Assembly: GCA_964006375.1 (NCBI GenBank)
Contig: OZ023262.1
Coordinates: 93,445,654 to 93,509,653, forward strand
Source: Tillus elongatus
Lineage: Eukaryota; Arthropoda; Insecta; Coleoptera; Cleridae
Reading direction: 5' to 3'
Length of the DNA stretch: 64,000 nt
Shown: in pieces, positions 27,177 through 43,444 of the stretch
Layout: every line of letters begins with the position of its first letter
Position numbering within the stretch: position 1 is the stretch's first letter
The notes under the pieces: generated by a model
What the model saw: the letters and a program-made list of their open reading frames with translations, nothing else
Told to the model about the DNA's origin: nothing
Database searches by the model: none
Position numbers and translations under genes: made by a program

Positions 27177-27587
27177 ACTTTACTTACATTTATGCAAAAT
27201 TTAGGCATTGGGGAATACGCTAAATGCTATTGAAAAGATTTTACAAGGCAGTTGCTAGGTAAAGTCAAATTAATGCCTCAATTTCCATAATTTTTATGCG
27301 TGATTGATAGACCGTTGTCTGCTGCAACCGGCTCGAAATTGGCACTTCTCAGTTCGCTTACAGGATCAATAAATTGAGTTACACACTATCTTTACTTCGT
27401 TTGAACACCTACAGTTAACTTCATTTATCTTGGACAATGTTTGGCGTTTTACCAACACCCCGAGCAACTGAATTTCTCATAAACCATAATATAGCTACCC
27501 ATAAAATATTTATGACTAGGTTCTATAATGTAGTTTTTATAAACTCTGCACAACAATTATTTTGTGTGCTATAAATGTTTGGCTCCT

Positions 27588-27589
<2 letters not shown>
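27177..27589. other. Unassigned DNA
   Basis: No gene or repeat recognised. Confidence 0.4.

Positions 27590-27664
<75 letters not shown>
27590..27664. repeat. (TA)n tract, 75 bp
   Basis: Pure TA, followed at 27665 by the AHR block CACGCACTTTTACGGTAGAG, matching the block at 10389. Confidence 0.95.
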
Positions 27665-27666
<2 letters not shown>

Positions 27667-27841
27667 GGTCACGCACTTTTACGGTAGAGCTCAATTTATC
27701 CGTTGTTATAAAAGATACGAGACAAAATAATTTCATTCAAACGCTGTCAGGCTACGTCCTCATCTACAAGGATGAGTGTGCTTTATTTATATGATGTTTT
27801 TAGCTGCGTTATACAAAATTAATTTGAAAATTACAACGTTG

Positions 27842-27950
<109 letters not shown>

Positions 27951-28305
27951 CAAAATATATAGTTGCTGCACCGGATGCGCGTGGAACTGCTGCGGACTCA
28001 TAGAACCGTCACAGCCCAAGAGGTGGCGATTTTCGCCATTCTATGGCAATACCTACCTTAAGGCCGATTTATTGAAAAAGGACCAAACCCTTCTGTCTCC
28101 TACTATATATGTATTATATAGATATCAATAAGCTGGAAATTTGGTTATACTAATCTATATAAAAGCAACTCCTGTTTAGAGTTTCACTAAAATAATATAA
28201 GATGCGGAAATCCGTGTGTGTGTGTCGTCAAATTTACATGGCTGCGGCTTTAATGCCACTTGCTCATTTTCAAAGCGATTAGCTCTAAACTCTTACAATA
28301 TCGAA

Positions 28306-28309
<4 letters not shown>

Positions 28310-28386
<77 letters not shown>
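28310..28386. repeat. (TA)n tract, 77 bp
   Basis: Pure TA with TAGATA steps at its right edge. 28387-28590 is unassigned. Confidence 0.95.
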
Positions 28387-28388
<2 letters not shown>

Positions 28389-28590
28389 TAGATACATGCG
28401 CTTGCATATAAATAACACACACCTACACACCTATATCTTTAAATGGCCCAACTTGATGTCTTCATTTGCTACCACTTTCGTCTTTAAACACATCAATTTA
28501 TCTTTGACATGCGTACTTAAAACTTATTATTAAGCTACCCTATGAAGTTTCTAAGGCTATTCTGATCAATAGAACATAGTTGTTTTTTTT

Positions 28591-29590
28591 TTAGTTAATT
28601 TTCTTAAAAAAAAGTCACTAATGAGGAGATCGCAACTTTTGAATTTTGAAAAAATTTCTTCTAATGCGCGCTATTTGGGACCCCTGGAACCCAAATCCGA
28701 GGTCAGTTTCACACTTTATATTTGGTACACGAGTTTATATCATTATAGGTAAGTCACCTACTAAAATTTAGCTCTGTAGGTTAAAAGACAAAAAAGGCAT
28801 TTAAAGAACATACATTTGGGTTTTCCTCAAATCCTCAAAGTCGCGATTTAAAATTGGTAATATTTAGGCAAAGAACCTGAAACTAATATGAGCTATGGAA
28901 AGAAACTGTCTCAAGAAGAATGTTTTACAAAGCGTCAAGTCTTAGTTTCAATCGTCATTGTCCTTTATTTTACTAAAATATTTCCGGAAAAGTCATTTCA
29001 AATAGACCCTTTCTCTGATGATTTGGCAGTAGTCTTGGCTATAGAGTTTATCGTTTAATGGCATATAATTTTTTCGAATTTTCGTCATAAATCAATAAAG
29101 CTCAATATATCCATTATTATACAAGATACAAAAAAAAATGGATACAATAATTATAAGGTGTCTTGAGCTACATCTTAAAAAATATTTCTACAATTACAGG
29201 TGGCCCATAAGTCGTTGGTGATTCAAATTTTCTTTTTTTTTTAATCGAACACGCCTTATGTTATTGAATTTTTGCATTCTCCATCGAAATATAATACATG
29301 TTTGTAAGAAAACAAATTCGGGACGCAGCAAGTGCGTTATGGTAGTGAATTTTCATTAAATGCTTCAAAATTTAAATAGCTCAATTTGCTATTAACCTAT
29401 AAGGTTGACCAAAAAATCAGTTTCTTCAGGAATACTTTAAGTTTACTTTCGGAAATTTTTTCTACATTTTCAAACAATTAAGTTATTTTCATAAAACCAA
29501 ATTTGATGCCTGCGTTCTTAAAAAAACATATTTGCTATTAAAAACATTTTTATTAAAATTCACTACCATAACGCACTTGCTGCGTTCAAC
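28591..29590 (-). repeat. Long AHR unit lacking (TA)n
   Basis: Right-end stem-loop at 28591-28620, then the interior blocks in order (CCGTCATTGTCC at 28952, CTCAATATATCC at 29102, GGCCCATAAGTCG at 29203). The left segment at 29320-29586 is bounded by a left-end motif on each side. The microsatellite and its neighbours are deleted. Confidence 0.75.
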
Positions 29591-29594
29591 CTTT

Positions 29595-31212
<1,618 letters not shown>

Positions 31213-31501
31213 AGTTTTTTTTAATATTATCTTAAAATAAAAAACTAGACCAAATATATTTTCCTATTTATTTGGGATTAAAACAGTAAACACGCATGTT
31301 TCATGCCAACGGGCCTGTCATAACAACTTTGATAGACGAACAGGGTGGGCCACGGATAAAAAGGGAAACAAAAATGGATAAATACACTTACTATGCTTTA
31401 TATTCTTAACTTGAACTTTTTATTTAATCTAAAGATGTGTAATCTTTATTATTTGACTGTAATAACTGTTCAAATTAAAAGGTTGTTCGATGTCTCGTAT
31501 C
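31213..31501. other. Unassigned DNA
   Basis: No repeat or gene recognised. Confidence 0.4.
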
Positions 31502-32330
31502 TTAGTAGTAGTAGTAGCAGTGATGGGGAGGCCAACGCCAAGCAAGTAGGCCACAATGGGCCCTTTTTGCCAACCCCAGCAACCCAGCGACCATGCTCTG
31601 CTCCTCCTGGGTTCCGTCGCCAAACCGCCTCGACCTCGAGATGAAGGCCGTGACGGTCTTCAATTGGACGGTACTTACCTGATTCCTCTGCAGAGTCCTC
31701 GATACGAACAATTATCCTCGAAGACTCCCAAAAGCCTCCCCTTCACACAGGTAGTGGTAGGACGTTTCTTCATCCTCGCCGCATTCCTGGCAAATGGGAC
31801 CCCTCTCTACGCCTATCAATGTGAGGTATTTTCTAAGGGCGCAGTGGCCTGTCAGCACCACAAGGATTCGGCGAAGCGTAGGTCGACTCCGTCCGAGTAG
31901 CCAGACAGCTTTATCTCTGTCCGGCCCCTCCATTAAATCCCTCGCCTGCCTGCAGCCACCAACCGACCCCCAGTGCATCTCCATTGCTTCCTCGGTCCAC
32001 CTATCTAAGGCGACAGAGACCGTCTTCCTACGTATGCCTATCGCAGGCTCCGGTCCACAGAACGGCCACCGGGAATCGAGTCTTGCGAGATTATTTGCCA
32101 CCTCATTCCCCGCTACGCCACAGTGTCCCGGAAGCCACACCAGTTGCACCTCCTTCGTCCTGGCTAGTCCACTGAAGGCGTCAGCGCACTCCTGAACCAG
32201 TGTTGACCTGATTCTCGCCGCGCAGACTGCCCGGAGGACCGCCTGGCTATCCGAGCAGATGTACACACATCTCTCGGTACTCCTCTTCACATCCTGTCTA
32301 TTGGCCATAGACAGGATAGCATACACCTCT
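31502..32330 (-). pseudogene. 5'-truncated non-LTR retrotransposon: RNase H and C-terminal zinc motif
   Basis: The minus-strand frame carries an RNase H domain (CSDSQAVLRAV, then VWLPGHCGVAGNEVANNLA). A C-terminal GHCALRKYL...CQECGEDEETSYHYLCE motif follows, typical of the end of ORF2 in RNase H-bearing LINEs of the I/Jockey group. The frame stops at 31712; a further open stretch and a (CTA)n-like tail end near 31505. GC content is clearly above the surroundings. Endonuclease and reverse transcriptase are missing, as after incomplete reverse transcription. Confidence 0.8.
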
Positions 32331-32650
32331 ATCTTAAGTATGTCAGTGAAAATTTCGAGTCTGTATCCGGATCTCAATAAACATTCCAAGAGAATATGTT
32401 TTGTGTTTCCTATTCTCCACATTCACCATATGGATCGTCTGCAGTACTAACTTTATGTAGGTGTTCAGGTAGCAAATTATGATTAAATCGTAGACGGCAG
32501 ATTTTTGTTACTAGGTCTCTGGGAAAATTGCAGAACTACGGGGCAAGCAGCAAACGCGGTTTAAGACTTTTATAACATGGCCCTTTTCCTCCCTGTATGT
32601 AAGTATGGTATGACCATTGCAAAGGACTTTTTGCTTTTGGTAGAATATTA
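32331..32650 (-). pseudogene. C-terminal remnant of another non-LTR element
   Basis: In two minus-strand frames the residues ICRLRFNHNLLPEHL, then YGECGE and a Glu-Thr-Gln run, resemble the Cys-rich end of a second LINE ORF2. At about 32330 this remnant runs straight into the RNase H of the neighbouring element. The open frame 32422-31712 is therefore a chance fusion of two elements. Confidence 0.5.
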
Positions 32651-33718
<1,068 letters not shown>

Positions 33719-34091
33719 AAAGAAATAGGAACTTTGAGCACACCAATGAATCGCCATTATTACAAATGATATTTTACATTACAACATTACCCAAAAAAAT
33801 GTTATAATTTAATTAAATATGTAAACCTAGTAAATAACTAAACTTACTAACAGACCTCAATAAAAAGCGGATTAATGATTTACGAAGACGCCTTTGACAA
33901 TTGTTTGGTTTTTAAACATAAGTCAACTGAAAAACAACAGAAGAAAGGTTTCTATGTATATAACACTATTGCGATAATTAAGAATACGGTCATTCTTAAT
34001 TATCTTAACAATTTGAGGTATATTTAACACGTTGCTCAAAATTTTGTACTACATAGTTTGTTTCCTGTTTATTTTAATAATATTCAAGAAT

Positions 34092-35225
34092 ATGTTCAGT
34101 AATGAAGAATATTTTGACATGTTGGAATGTTATATTCGTTCTAACCGAAATACCGAGGCAGCTGCAAATTCATATCAAAACAACTACCCAGAAAAACGAC
34201 AACCAAACAACAAAATATTGCAGGATAGTGACCAATCTATTGAACGACGATAGCTTCCACGCAAAGAAATTACCAATGCCTAGAAATGAAAAAAGAAATA
34301 ATTCCATCTTACAGGTTTCAAACAAAAACTCTCCACAATCTGTTTGGTTTTATGGTGAACAAATTGACGTTCCAAAAAGTACGGTACACCGTGTATTAAA
34401 ACAATGTCATTACCATCCATACAAACCTACAATCGTACAAGGCTTAAATATTGACGATTGCCCCAAGCGACTTCAATCCTGGAAACGGAATCAAGGACAA
34501 TGTCAGCAAGATGAAAAATTTTATTTAAAAATAATATGGACTGATGAATCCAGATTTACAAATTGTGGTGTGTATAATCGCCATAGTAGGCATTATTGGG
34601 CAAATGTAAATCCCCATCTAAAGAAAGAAAGACGATTGCAAGACAGATTTAGTATTAGTGTTTGGTGCGGCTCATTGGGTAAAAAACTGTTATTTTGATG
34701 GGTAGATTAGACAGTTATTTAAAAAACAATTCAGATAACTCCATTGTTGGTCCGTTCTTTTTTGAAAATAATTTAACTGGGGAAAGGTATCTTAATCTAT
34801 TGAGAAATGATATCTTACCAACAATTAGAAAAGTTCATGATAATTTAGACCAGATTTGGGACCAACAGGACGGTGGTCCAGCTCACAATGCTAGGGTCGT
34901 CAAAGAATTTTTGTACCAAAATTTTAATAATCATGTCATATGTAACAATAGGCCGGTTCATTGGTGTGCTCGAATTCCTGATATAACACCCATGGAATTT
35001 TATTTTTGGGGTACTCTGAAGACTGATGTATATAAATTAGATCCACCACAAAATATCAATGAATTACGAAACAGAATCACGGGAGGAATAAATAACCAAA
35101 ACACTCTCACCAGAGTTTGCAGGCATGTTTCAAAAAAGTGTATAAACTGCATTGAACAAAACGGTGGCCATATCGACAATTTTGTATTTAGTGTATCTTT
35201 ACGTTTCTATTTTATTATTTGTTGA
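34092..35225 (+). pseudogene. Mariner-like transposase (DUF4817 plus DD41E), two frameshifts
   Basis: The ATG at 34092 opens MFSNEEYFDML, the DUF4817 helix-turn-helix. A shift near 34230 moves to the frame with DSFHAKKL, the recognition helices (VPKSTVHRVLK) and the first catalytic Asp in WTDESRF (codon 34543). A second shift near 34690 moves to the frame with NNSIVGPFFF, the second Asp in DQQDGGPAH (codon 34869) and the third acid, here Glu, in TPMEFYFWG (codon 34995). 41 residues separate these two. The tail ends CIEQNGGHIDNF. It is a diverged relative of 175-1342. Confidence 0.85.
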
Positions 35226-35365
35226 GTTCCGTTTCCAATTGTGTTCTTTTGTGGAGTTTAAGTTTCTTTTTGTTATTGCCGGATTTCGTTATTAAACTGT
35301 TTCACATAATATTACCTAGCATTATTACCTAATTAGGTATTGTAAATTAAATTACAATATTTTTT

Positions 35366-35703
35366 TATAGTGAGCCATTACGGAAAATAATGTCAAAAGT
35401 AGAATTCTATTGTTAGACTACATCATTGGAAATCTCTATTCAGAGGCTTTCACCTGAGTAAAAAATACAATATGGCTGACATAATAAAAACAACCGATAA
35501 TACATGTAGCTCAAAGACAAATAAAAATCCAAAACTGAGAATAGCACACAAAAATTACTCTGTAAAAAGTGCCCTGATAATGCAATACAAGTTATATTTG
35601 GCACGAGTATGAAAATCTACAGAATATTGCTAATTTAACCGTCTTCCTATCTCTAATAATAACGGAGATAGCAATACGTTCATATCCAGTTTGGGACACA
35701 CTG
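35366..35703 (-). repeat. Right long terminal inverted repeat
   Basis: Reverse complement of the left repeat, ending ACACACTG before TA. Confidence 0.85.
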
Positions 35704-35885
35704 TATATATGTGAAAAATTCCATTCCACTCACTTTAATAATTAAAAAAATATAGCGTTTTCAATAAGTTTGGCCTGATTTTCCACCGGAAAAACCTAAG
35801 CATAAAGGCCGATCAACGAACTCGATCGCGGTTTTCTCACAAACATGATTTTTGCCAAGTTTCATTAAAATCAGCAGTAACTTTA

Positions 35886-36320
35886 TTACGGATACCTGGT
35901 AAAAAATATATATTCGAAAGAGACAGATCGATGTATTAGATAATGTAAGTATGTACCTGTTTTCCGCAGACGGATGTCAATCCGTTGAAACATCCTTCTG
36001 TCTGAAATTCTCCGATTTGGGAAGACTTCTTCATAGAGTCGTTTCGCCTCATAACAGTTACCAAAAGCCCGTGAGTACATAACATGCATGTCTGTTAGTT
36101 CATTGTTGGTAAAGACTTCCATATTTAATTAGAAAAATAACGGACAATACAATCAATTACTTAAAAATAGTGAGTAGTCTCAAACGTAAAAGTCAAATGT
36201 ATTTAAAAACTAAGCATTTACGGACCCATATTTATACGAAAAAATAGTCTAATTTTTTTGTGCTGAATGTGCACCTGTAACATATACCATCATTTTTGAA
36301 ACACCCTGTATATATATCTA
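35886..36320 (-). pseudogene. 5' end of another DUF4817 mariner-like element
   Basis: The minus strand has a TIR-like start at 36320-36300 (ACAGGGTGTTTCAAAAATG) and about 180 bp of leader. A frame from 36122 encodes the helix-turn-helix (ELTDMHVMYSRAFGN, NRRISDRRMFQRI, LRKTG). It stops near 35886 and nothing of the catalytic domain follows. The leader block recurs at 39700-39830. Confidence 0.7.
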
Positions 36321-36345
36321 TGTATATATGTATATATGTATATAA

Positions 36346-36571
<226 letters not shown>

Positions 36572-36850
36572 AAAATACAACAACACTATGAGTGATATCA
36601 AGACATTTGTTAGTGTTAAGGACATTTTAAATACTACATCGAGACATGAGGTCTGTTAGGAAAGGTTGCTTTTGTGTGAAATAAACTAAATTGTGAGTTT
36701 AACATTCATCTGTTAGTTTTATGTGCACTCCATTAACTGATGTTCAGGCTTTACCCTGATTCAGCAAACGGTTAATATGCAACCTATGCCAGGATAGATC
36801 ATGGGTCGATGTAAATTTCACTGATTCAAATGAGAGGGCCACTTTCTTAC
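36572..36850. other. Presumed intron sequence
   Basis: Downstream (minus-strand) side of the immunoglobulin exon, starting with the GTAAGAAAG donor at 36850. No further exon is visible in it. Confidence 0.5.
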
Positions 36851-37009
36851 CTTCCTCCCCGTTCGGTAATTTGATTGGCTCGCCCGTCTCCCTCCGCCAC
36901 GTAATTGATGGTTCTGGGGAACCTTTGGCAACACAGCGGAGATTCACGCTAGCTCCTTCACGAACGATCATATCCGTACTCGTCTGGTAATCCAGGATGT
37001 CTGGTGGAA
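36851..37009 (-). CDS. Internal exon of a lachesin/DIP-type immunoglobulin cell-surface gene
   Basis: The exon is 159 bp, phase 1 at both sides. It is bounded by TTCATTTCCAG (acceptor, 37011-37010) and GTAAGAAAG (donor from 36850). It encodes the start of an Ig domain. PPDILDY is the hallmark linker before Ig domain 2 in lachesin and DIP proteins; VREGASVNLRC holds the first disulfide Cys, and PSITWRRE the core Trp. The matching second Cys would be in the next exon. Such proteins are neuronal surface adhesion molecules, usually GPI-anchored. Which member of the family cannot be decided. It is the only host coding sequence I recognise here. Confidence 0.85.
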
Positions 37010-37011
37010 CT

Positions 37012-37638
37012 GGAAATGAAATAATTGACAATTATCATTTGTTCTGCCTTCTCACTTCTTCTGCTTATTATACAGTCACGCAAACTTCTGCTGTACTGAA
37101 ATTATCAAATAACATGTTTCGAGATAAACAAATACATAACCTAATTAGATTCTATCTCAGCTGATGAAGTCGCTTCAGCTACAGCAGATGTTGCGCCTCT
37201 TAAAAGGACAAACGAGACAAATAAGTGGAACAAAGGAAGTAATAATGGACGGACGTGTTTCTTAACGCTAAGCTGGTCGCTAACTATAGTCGCTGGCAAT
37301 TGTGTGGCGAGACAAACGTACTAATAATTTTAAAGAAATTTCCAGGAAGCTTAAACTAACAACTGGGACGACTGTAAGATTTACACGTAACAACTGGTTT
37401 AAAACAAAAACTTTAGGTAGTAAATTTGCGCTGTAACTGGGAATTTGGATAATAAAACCACAATACAATTCTGTTACTCTTATCCAATGAACAAAATTAT
37501 CAAAGTCTTTTTGTGCAGAACCAAGAAACGATTGTGAAATAATATTGGTAAATTAATTTTTAGAACATAAATTTTAAGATTTTTGAAGACTAAAACAAAC
37601 ATTACGTGAATTCTATAATACCGGTAAATGAACGTGGT
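37012..37638. other. Presumed intron sequence, otherwise unassigned
   Basis: Upstream (minus-strand) side of the immunoglobulin exon. No second exon or repeat recognised. Confidence 0.5.
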
Positions 37639-37963
37639 TTTCTGGTAAATTTTCGTAGAAAAAATCACCAATGAGATCACGACTTTTGAATTTAAAAACA
37701 AATGTCTTTACACCGATAACTCAAAAATTAACAGGCCGATTTTAATAGAATTTAGCTTTTTAAGTGGCTTGCGTTACCCAAAAAAAATTGGACTAGTTCT
37801 TCCCGGAAAAATCAGAGTTTCCTTTTAGAAAATTTTTCTATCTCCAAGAATAACAAAGCTATGGCAACCAAATTTGTAACTCAAGTTAACATTGTGGAAA
37901 GTAACCTACATGTCAAAATTTAGACCTGTAGGTTATAAAAAAAACTTGCACTTGAATAAAAAG
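37639..37963 (-). repeat. AHR unit fragment without (TA)n
   Basis: Right-end stem-loop at 37639-37666, a short deletion where (TA)n normally lies, then the CACCGATAACTC and GGCAACCAAATTTG blocks. Confidence 0.65.
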
Positions 37964-38536
37964 TTCGGGACGCAGAAAGTGCGTTATAGTAGTGAATTTT
38001 CATAAAAATTGTACACTATTAGTAAGATATACTATTAAAACTAATTCTTTAAATATAAATGGACATTGGAGATCGGTTTTAAAGTCCCAGTTAGCGATTA
38101 TTTGAAAATATTTATATTTTATATGGAGCTAACAAATTAAAAATTGGTCTTAGAAATGCTTTGTAAGTACTGCAAGTGTCTTTAAAAAAATTGTGTTGCA
38201 AATTTCAATAAGTCAAAAAATTTGTTCAGAAAAAAAAATATTTACAAAGGGAATGTACCTGTCAAATTATAAATATGACAGGTATTTTTCTATATTAGTT
38301 GTTTAAATGGTTTTGTCTTAGTCAAACCATCCACGTTTTGCAAACAATAAACAACAAAAAAAGGTATTTTTTTAGAACAAATTTGTAGTTACCCGCGAAG
38401 CTCATTTTATTATTTTCCTTTAATTTACCCACGTGCGTTTAGGTGTTGCTATGGCTCAAGATTGAAGATTCTGGCTTAAGGGGAAATTTATTGAGCTATC
38501 GGATTTGAAATATTTTTACGAAAATTTTCTACCATA

Positions 38537-38537
<1 letters not shown>
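37964..38537 (+). repeat. AHR-b element, about 570 bp
   Basis: Left-end motif at 37969-37985, then the AHR-b blocks (GGAGATCGGTTTTA, AAAGGGAATGTACCTG, AAACAATAAACAACAAA, ATCGGATTTGAAATATTTTT). It runs to TTTCTACCATAATTT, where a (TA)n tract replaces the right-hand motif. Confidence 0.7.
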
Positions 38538-38621
<84 letters not shown>

Positions 38622-38755
38622 ACCGATGACTTAAAAAATAATAGCCTGATTTGGTTAAATTTGGTGAATACCTTCCTTTTGCAAGTGGCTTGGATAAGTT
38701 CGTTAGCCAAGAAAATCGGCCCAGGTTTTCCCGAAAATTTTCCCGGAAATTCGTT
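38538..38755 (-). repeat. (TA)n and AHR interior fragment
   Basis: (TA)n at 38538-38618, then the CACCGATGAC block through CCCAGGTTTTCCCG, ending abruptly at the transposase remnant. Confidence 0.65.
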
Positions 38756-39830
38756 AATTTCCGTAACAGCCATATTTGTGCTGGCGAAAATCCCCGCGCA
38801 GTTTTTGAAAGGCATCATCAACAGCAATTTTGCTTAAATGTATGGGCTCTAAGGGTGTAATTTGATAGGACCATTTTTTTACCTCACAACTTATCTTGAA
38901 TTCTTGCAAAACCAACTAAATGGGTTATTATCAAATGTACCTCTTGACATAAGACATAACCTGTGGTTTATGCATGACGGAGCCCTAAAGAAATTACCTA
39001 AGCAATATTTTTGGACGCAGATGGATCGGACGTGGTGGACCTCAGCCATGGCCGGCTCGATCCCTGATTTAAATCCTATGGACTTTTATTTTTGGGGGCA
39101 TATCAAAAGTATTGTTTATGAAGCAAATGTAAAAAATGTTGATGATCTGCAGCAAAGAATTGTACTTGGATGCGAACAAATTAGAAATACACCATAAATA
39201 TTTCACAGAGTACGACGTTGTATGCTCCGCAGAATACGAAAGTGTATTGAAGTGGAGGGTGGCCATTTTGAACATTTATTTTAGTCAGGTATCATAAAAT
39301 GTTATAAACTTTTTTATTTGTTGTTTTATTTGTTGTTAAAATTTGCAGACAATACAATTAATTACTTGAGAAATATTAATTTTTGAGCGACAGCGACATA
39401 CAAAAATTGAAATATCTCGAAAATGGTGTGTCTGAGAGATTTTGAGCAAATATACATTTTTTGTTTACAATTGATAAGGACTGCAATGTAGCTATACGGT
39501 AGGTCGATATTACTGGGTGTCAAAAAATTATAGCCAATTGAATGCAAGCATAGTCTTACAGGTAGCGCCCTCTACCAGCAGTGTTATTAACAATAAGATA
39601 TTTAAATTTCTTACTATCAAAAACCCCCGCATTCCAACTTTCACGCCAAAATTTTAATTTGACTCAGACTTATTGGTGAAAAACTGACAAAAACAAATAA
39701 CTTTCACACGCTGTATTTAAAAAACTAAGCATTTGCAGACCCATGTTTATATGAAAAGATAGTCTTTTTTTTTGTGCTAAATGTGCACCAGTAACATAGA
39801 CCATCATTTTTGAAACAGTCTGTATATACA
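38756..39830 (+). pseudogene. Decayed DUF4817-family transposase, C-terminal part, with 3' end
   Basis: Plus-strand pieces in order are ENPRAVFERHHQQQF, then IGPFF with LEFLQNQLNGLL, the second catalytic Asp in WFMHDGAL, the third Asp in LNPMDFYFWG, and CIEVEGGHFEHLF ending at 39283. An internal deletion shortens the spacing between the two acids to 34. The 3' leader-like block and TIR-like CATCATTTTTGAAACAG reach about 39830, matching the 5' end at 36320 in the opposite sense. Confidence 0.7.
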
Positions 39831-39834
39831 TAAA

Positions 39835-40018
39835 CATATAAAAGTGAAACTGACCCCGGATATGGGTTCTAGTCGTCCTAGCTCGCGCTCATTTGCATAT
39901 TTTTTTTCAAAATTCAAAAGTCGAGATCTCTCCATTAGTGATTTTTTTTCTACGAATGTTCACTAAAACTAGATCATTTATAAGAAAATAACTACCATAA
40001 CGGACTTGCTGCGTACAT
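39835..40018 (+). repeat. AHR right end, then an inverted left-end remnant
   Basis: AAACTGACCCCGGATATGG and a right-end stem-loop at 39933-39968, followed by ACTACCATAACGGACTTGCT (39991-40010). Confidence 0.65.
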
Positions 40019-41035
<1,017 letters not shown>

Positions 41036-41432
41036 TTAACTAATTTTACTTTTCAGAGACGCTTGAATTTTATCGAGGTGTCATAATCATCTTAACAGAA
41101 AAAACATAACCGGAGTGGTTTTTCCATTATATAGTGTAAATCACTTCTACCATTGATCCAAATATTTAAAGTAGGTATGTTATCTGGTCATTCAACATGT
41201 AATTTTTTTAACAAAGATGGACACACCTAGATACCTAGTTACTGATATCTACCGTTTTTTATACACGCATATCAATATATCCTACAGAATCTCACATGCG
41301 GGGTTCGTTGTTAAGAACGTCACAACAATCGGTGTCTAGATGTCGGAATCAAGTGAAGCATTGCACGTATTTACCAATATGTCACGTCCATTGGCTCAAT
41401 GTTAAATGGAAATGCCGTAAATATAACTTAAA
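41036..41432. other. Unassigned DNA
   Basis: No repeat or gene recognised. Confidence 0.4.
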
Positions 41433-42077
<645 letters not shown>

Positions 42078-42793
42078 AAGAAATTGAATAGTGAGCATTG
42101 ACTAACAATAGAAACGACAAAACAGACAGGACGGTCGAAACCGTGTATGTTAGGCAGAAATGGTACGTTATCTGCAGAAGGTATCATTGACTAATAGCTA
42201 TTTACAAAGTCGAAATCTGCTCGTTATGATAATTAAACTACGGGAAAAGGAAATGTAATAATAAGTGGCCTCACATTATAAAGGTGATGAATGTAGCAGG
42301 AGACCACGTAAGGCACGTAAAAAGAAATGTTGCATGAACATTTCAAGAAATTTGTCACATAAATAAAAGTTACATAGAGAGCGAGCATTGACTAACAGTG
42401 TAAATTAAAGGTACAATCATACCAAATGTACACACGATGCCTAGTAAGAGGTTGCTTCTACAATTTTCATTTTTGATAGGACAGACTAGTGAGCTTTTCA
42501 AATGAATCATAAAGAAGAAAGAGAGGAAAATAAACCGAAAGTGAATCTACAGGAACGTCTTATGCGGTGGAATACAAGTAGTTTTTTGTAGGGTGATACG
42601 TATGTAAAATAGTATAGCAGTAGCAGTAAGAGTAAGCAAAGCGCCATGTTAAGATTAAAGACTGTAACAGCAGCAGAAGGAGAAGTCAACAGAAGCCACG
42701 TGTGTTCGGTAAGAGCAAATTTTAGGAAGGAACTATTGACTTTTAATAATAACAATTGACTAAAAAGGGTGCGAGTGGTAAGGAAGATACAAA
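42078..42793. other. Unassigned DNA with a short duplicated phrase
   Basis: GAGCATTGACTAACA occurs at 42094 and again at 42384. No gene recognised. Confidence 0.4.
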
Positions 42794-43319
<526 letters not shown>

Positions 43320-43444
43320 ATGGCCGAAATGTCTTGCTGCACCTCCTCCATATTACTTTGAGTTTATTCCGCATATTGCTAAGATACACTTAAATTTGAT
43401 TTAGCCGCCGACCCATCGTTAGGGCGTCAATTTGACTCTAAATG

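Noticed and set aside
34249..34314. Possible intron acceptor in the second mariner-like transposase
   Set aside because: TTACAG before GTTTCA looks like an acceptor, but the coding sequence is continuous across it and no matching donor is needed.
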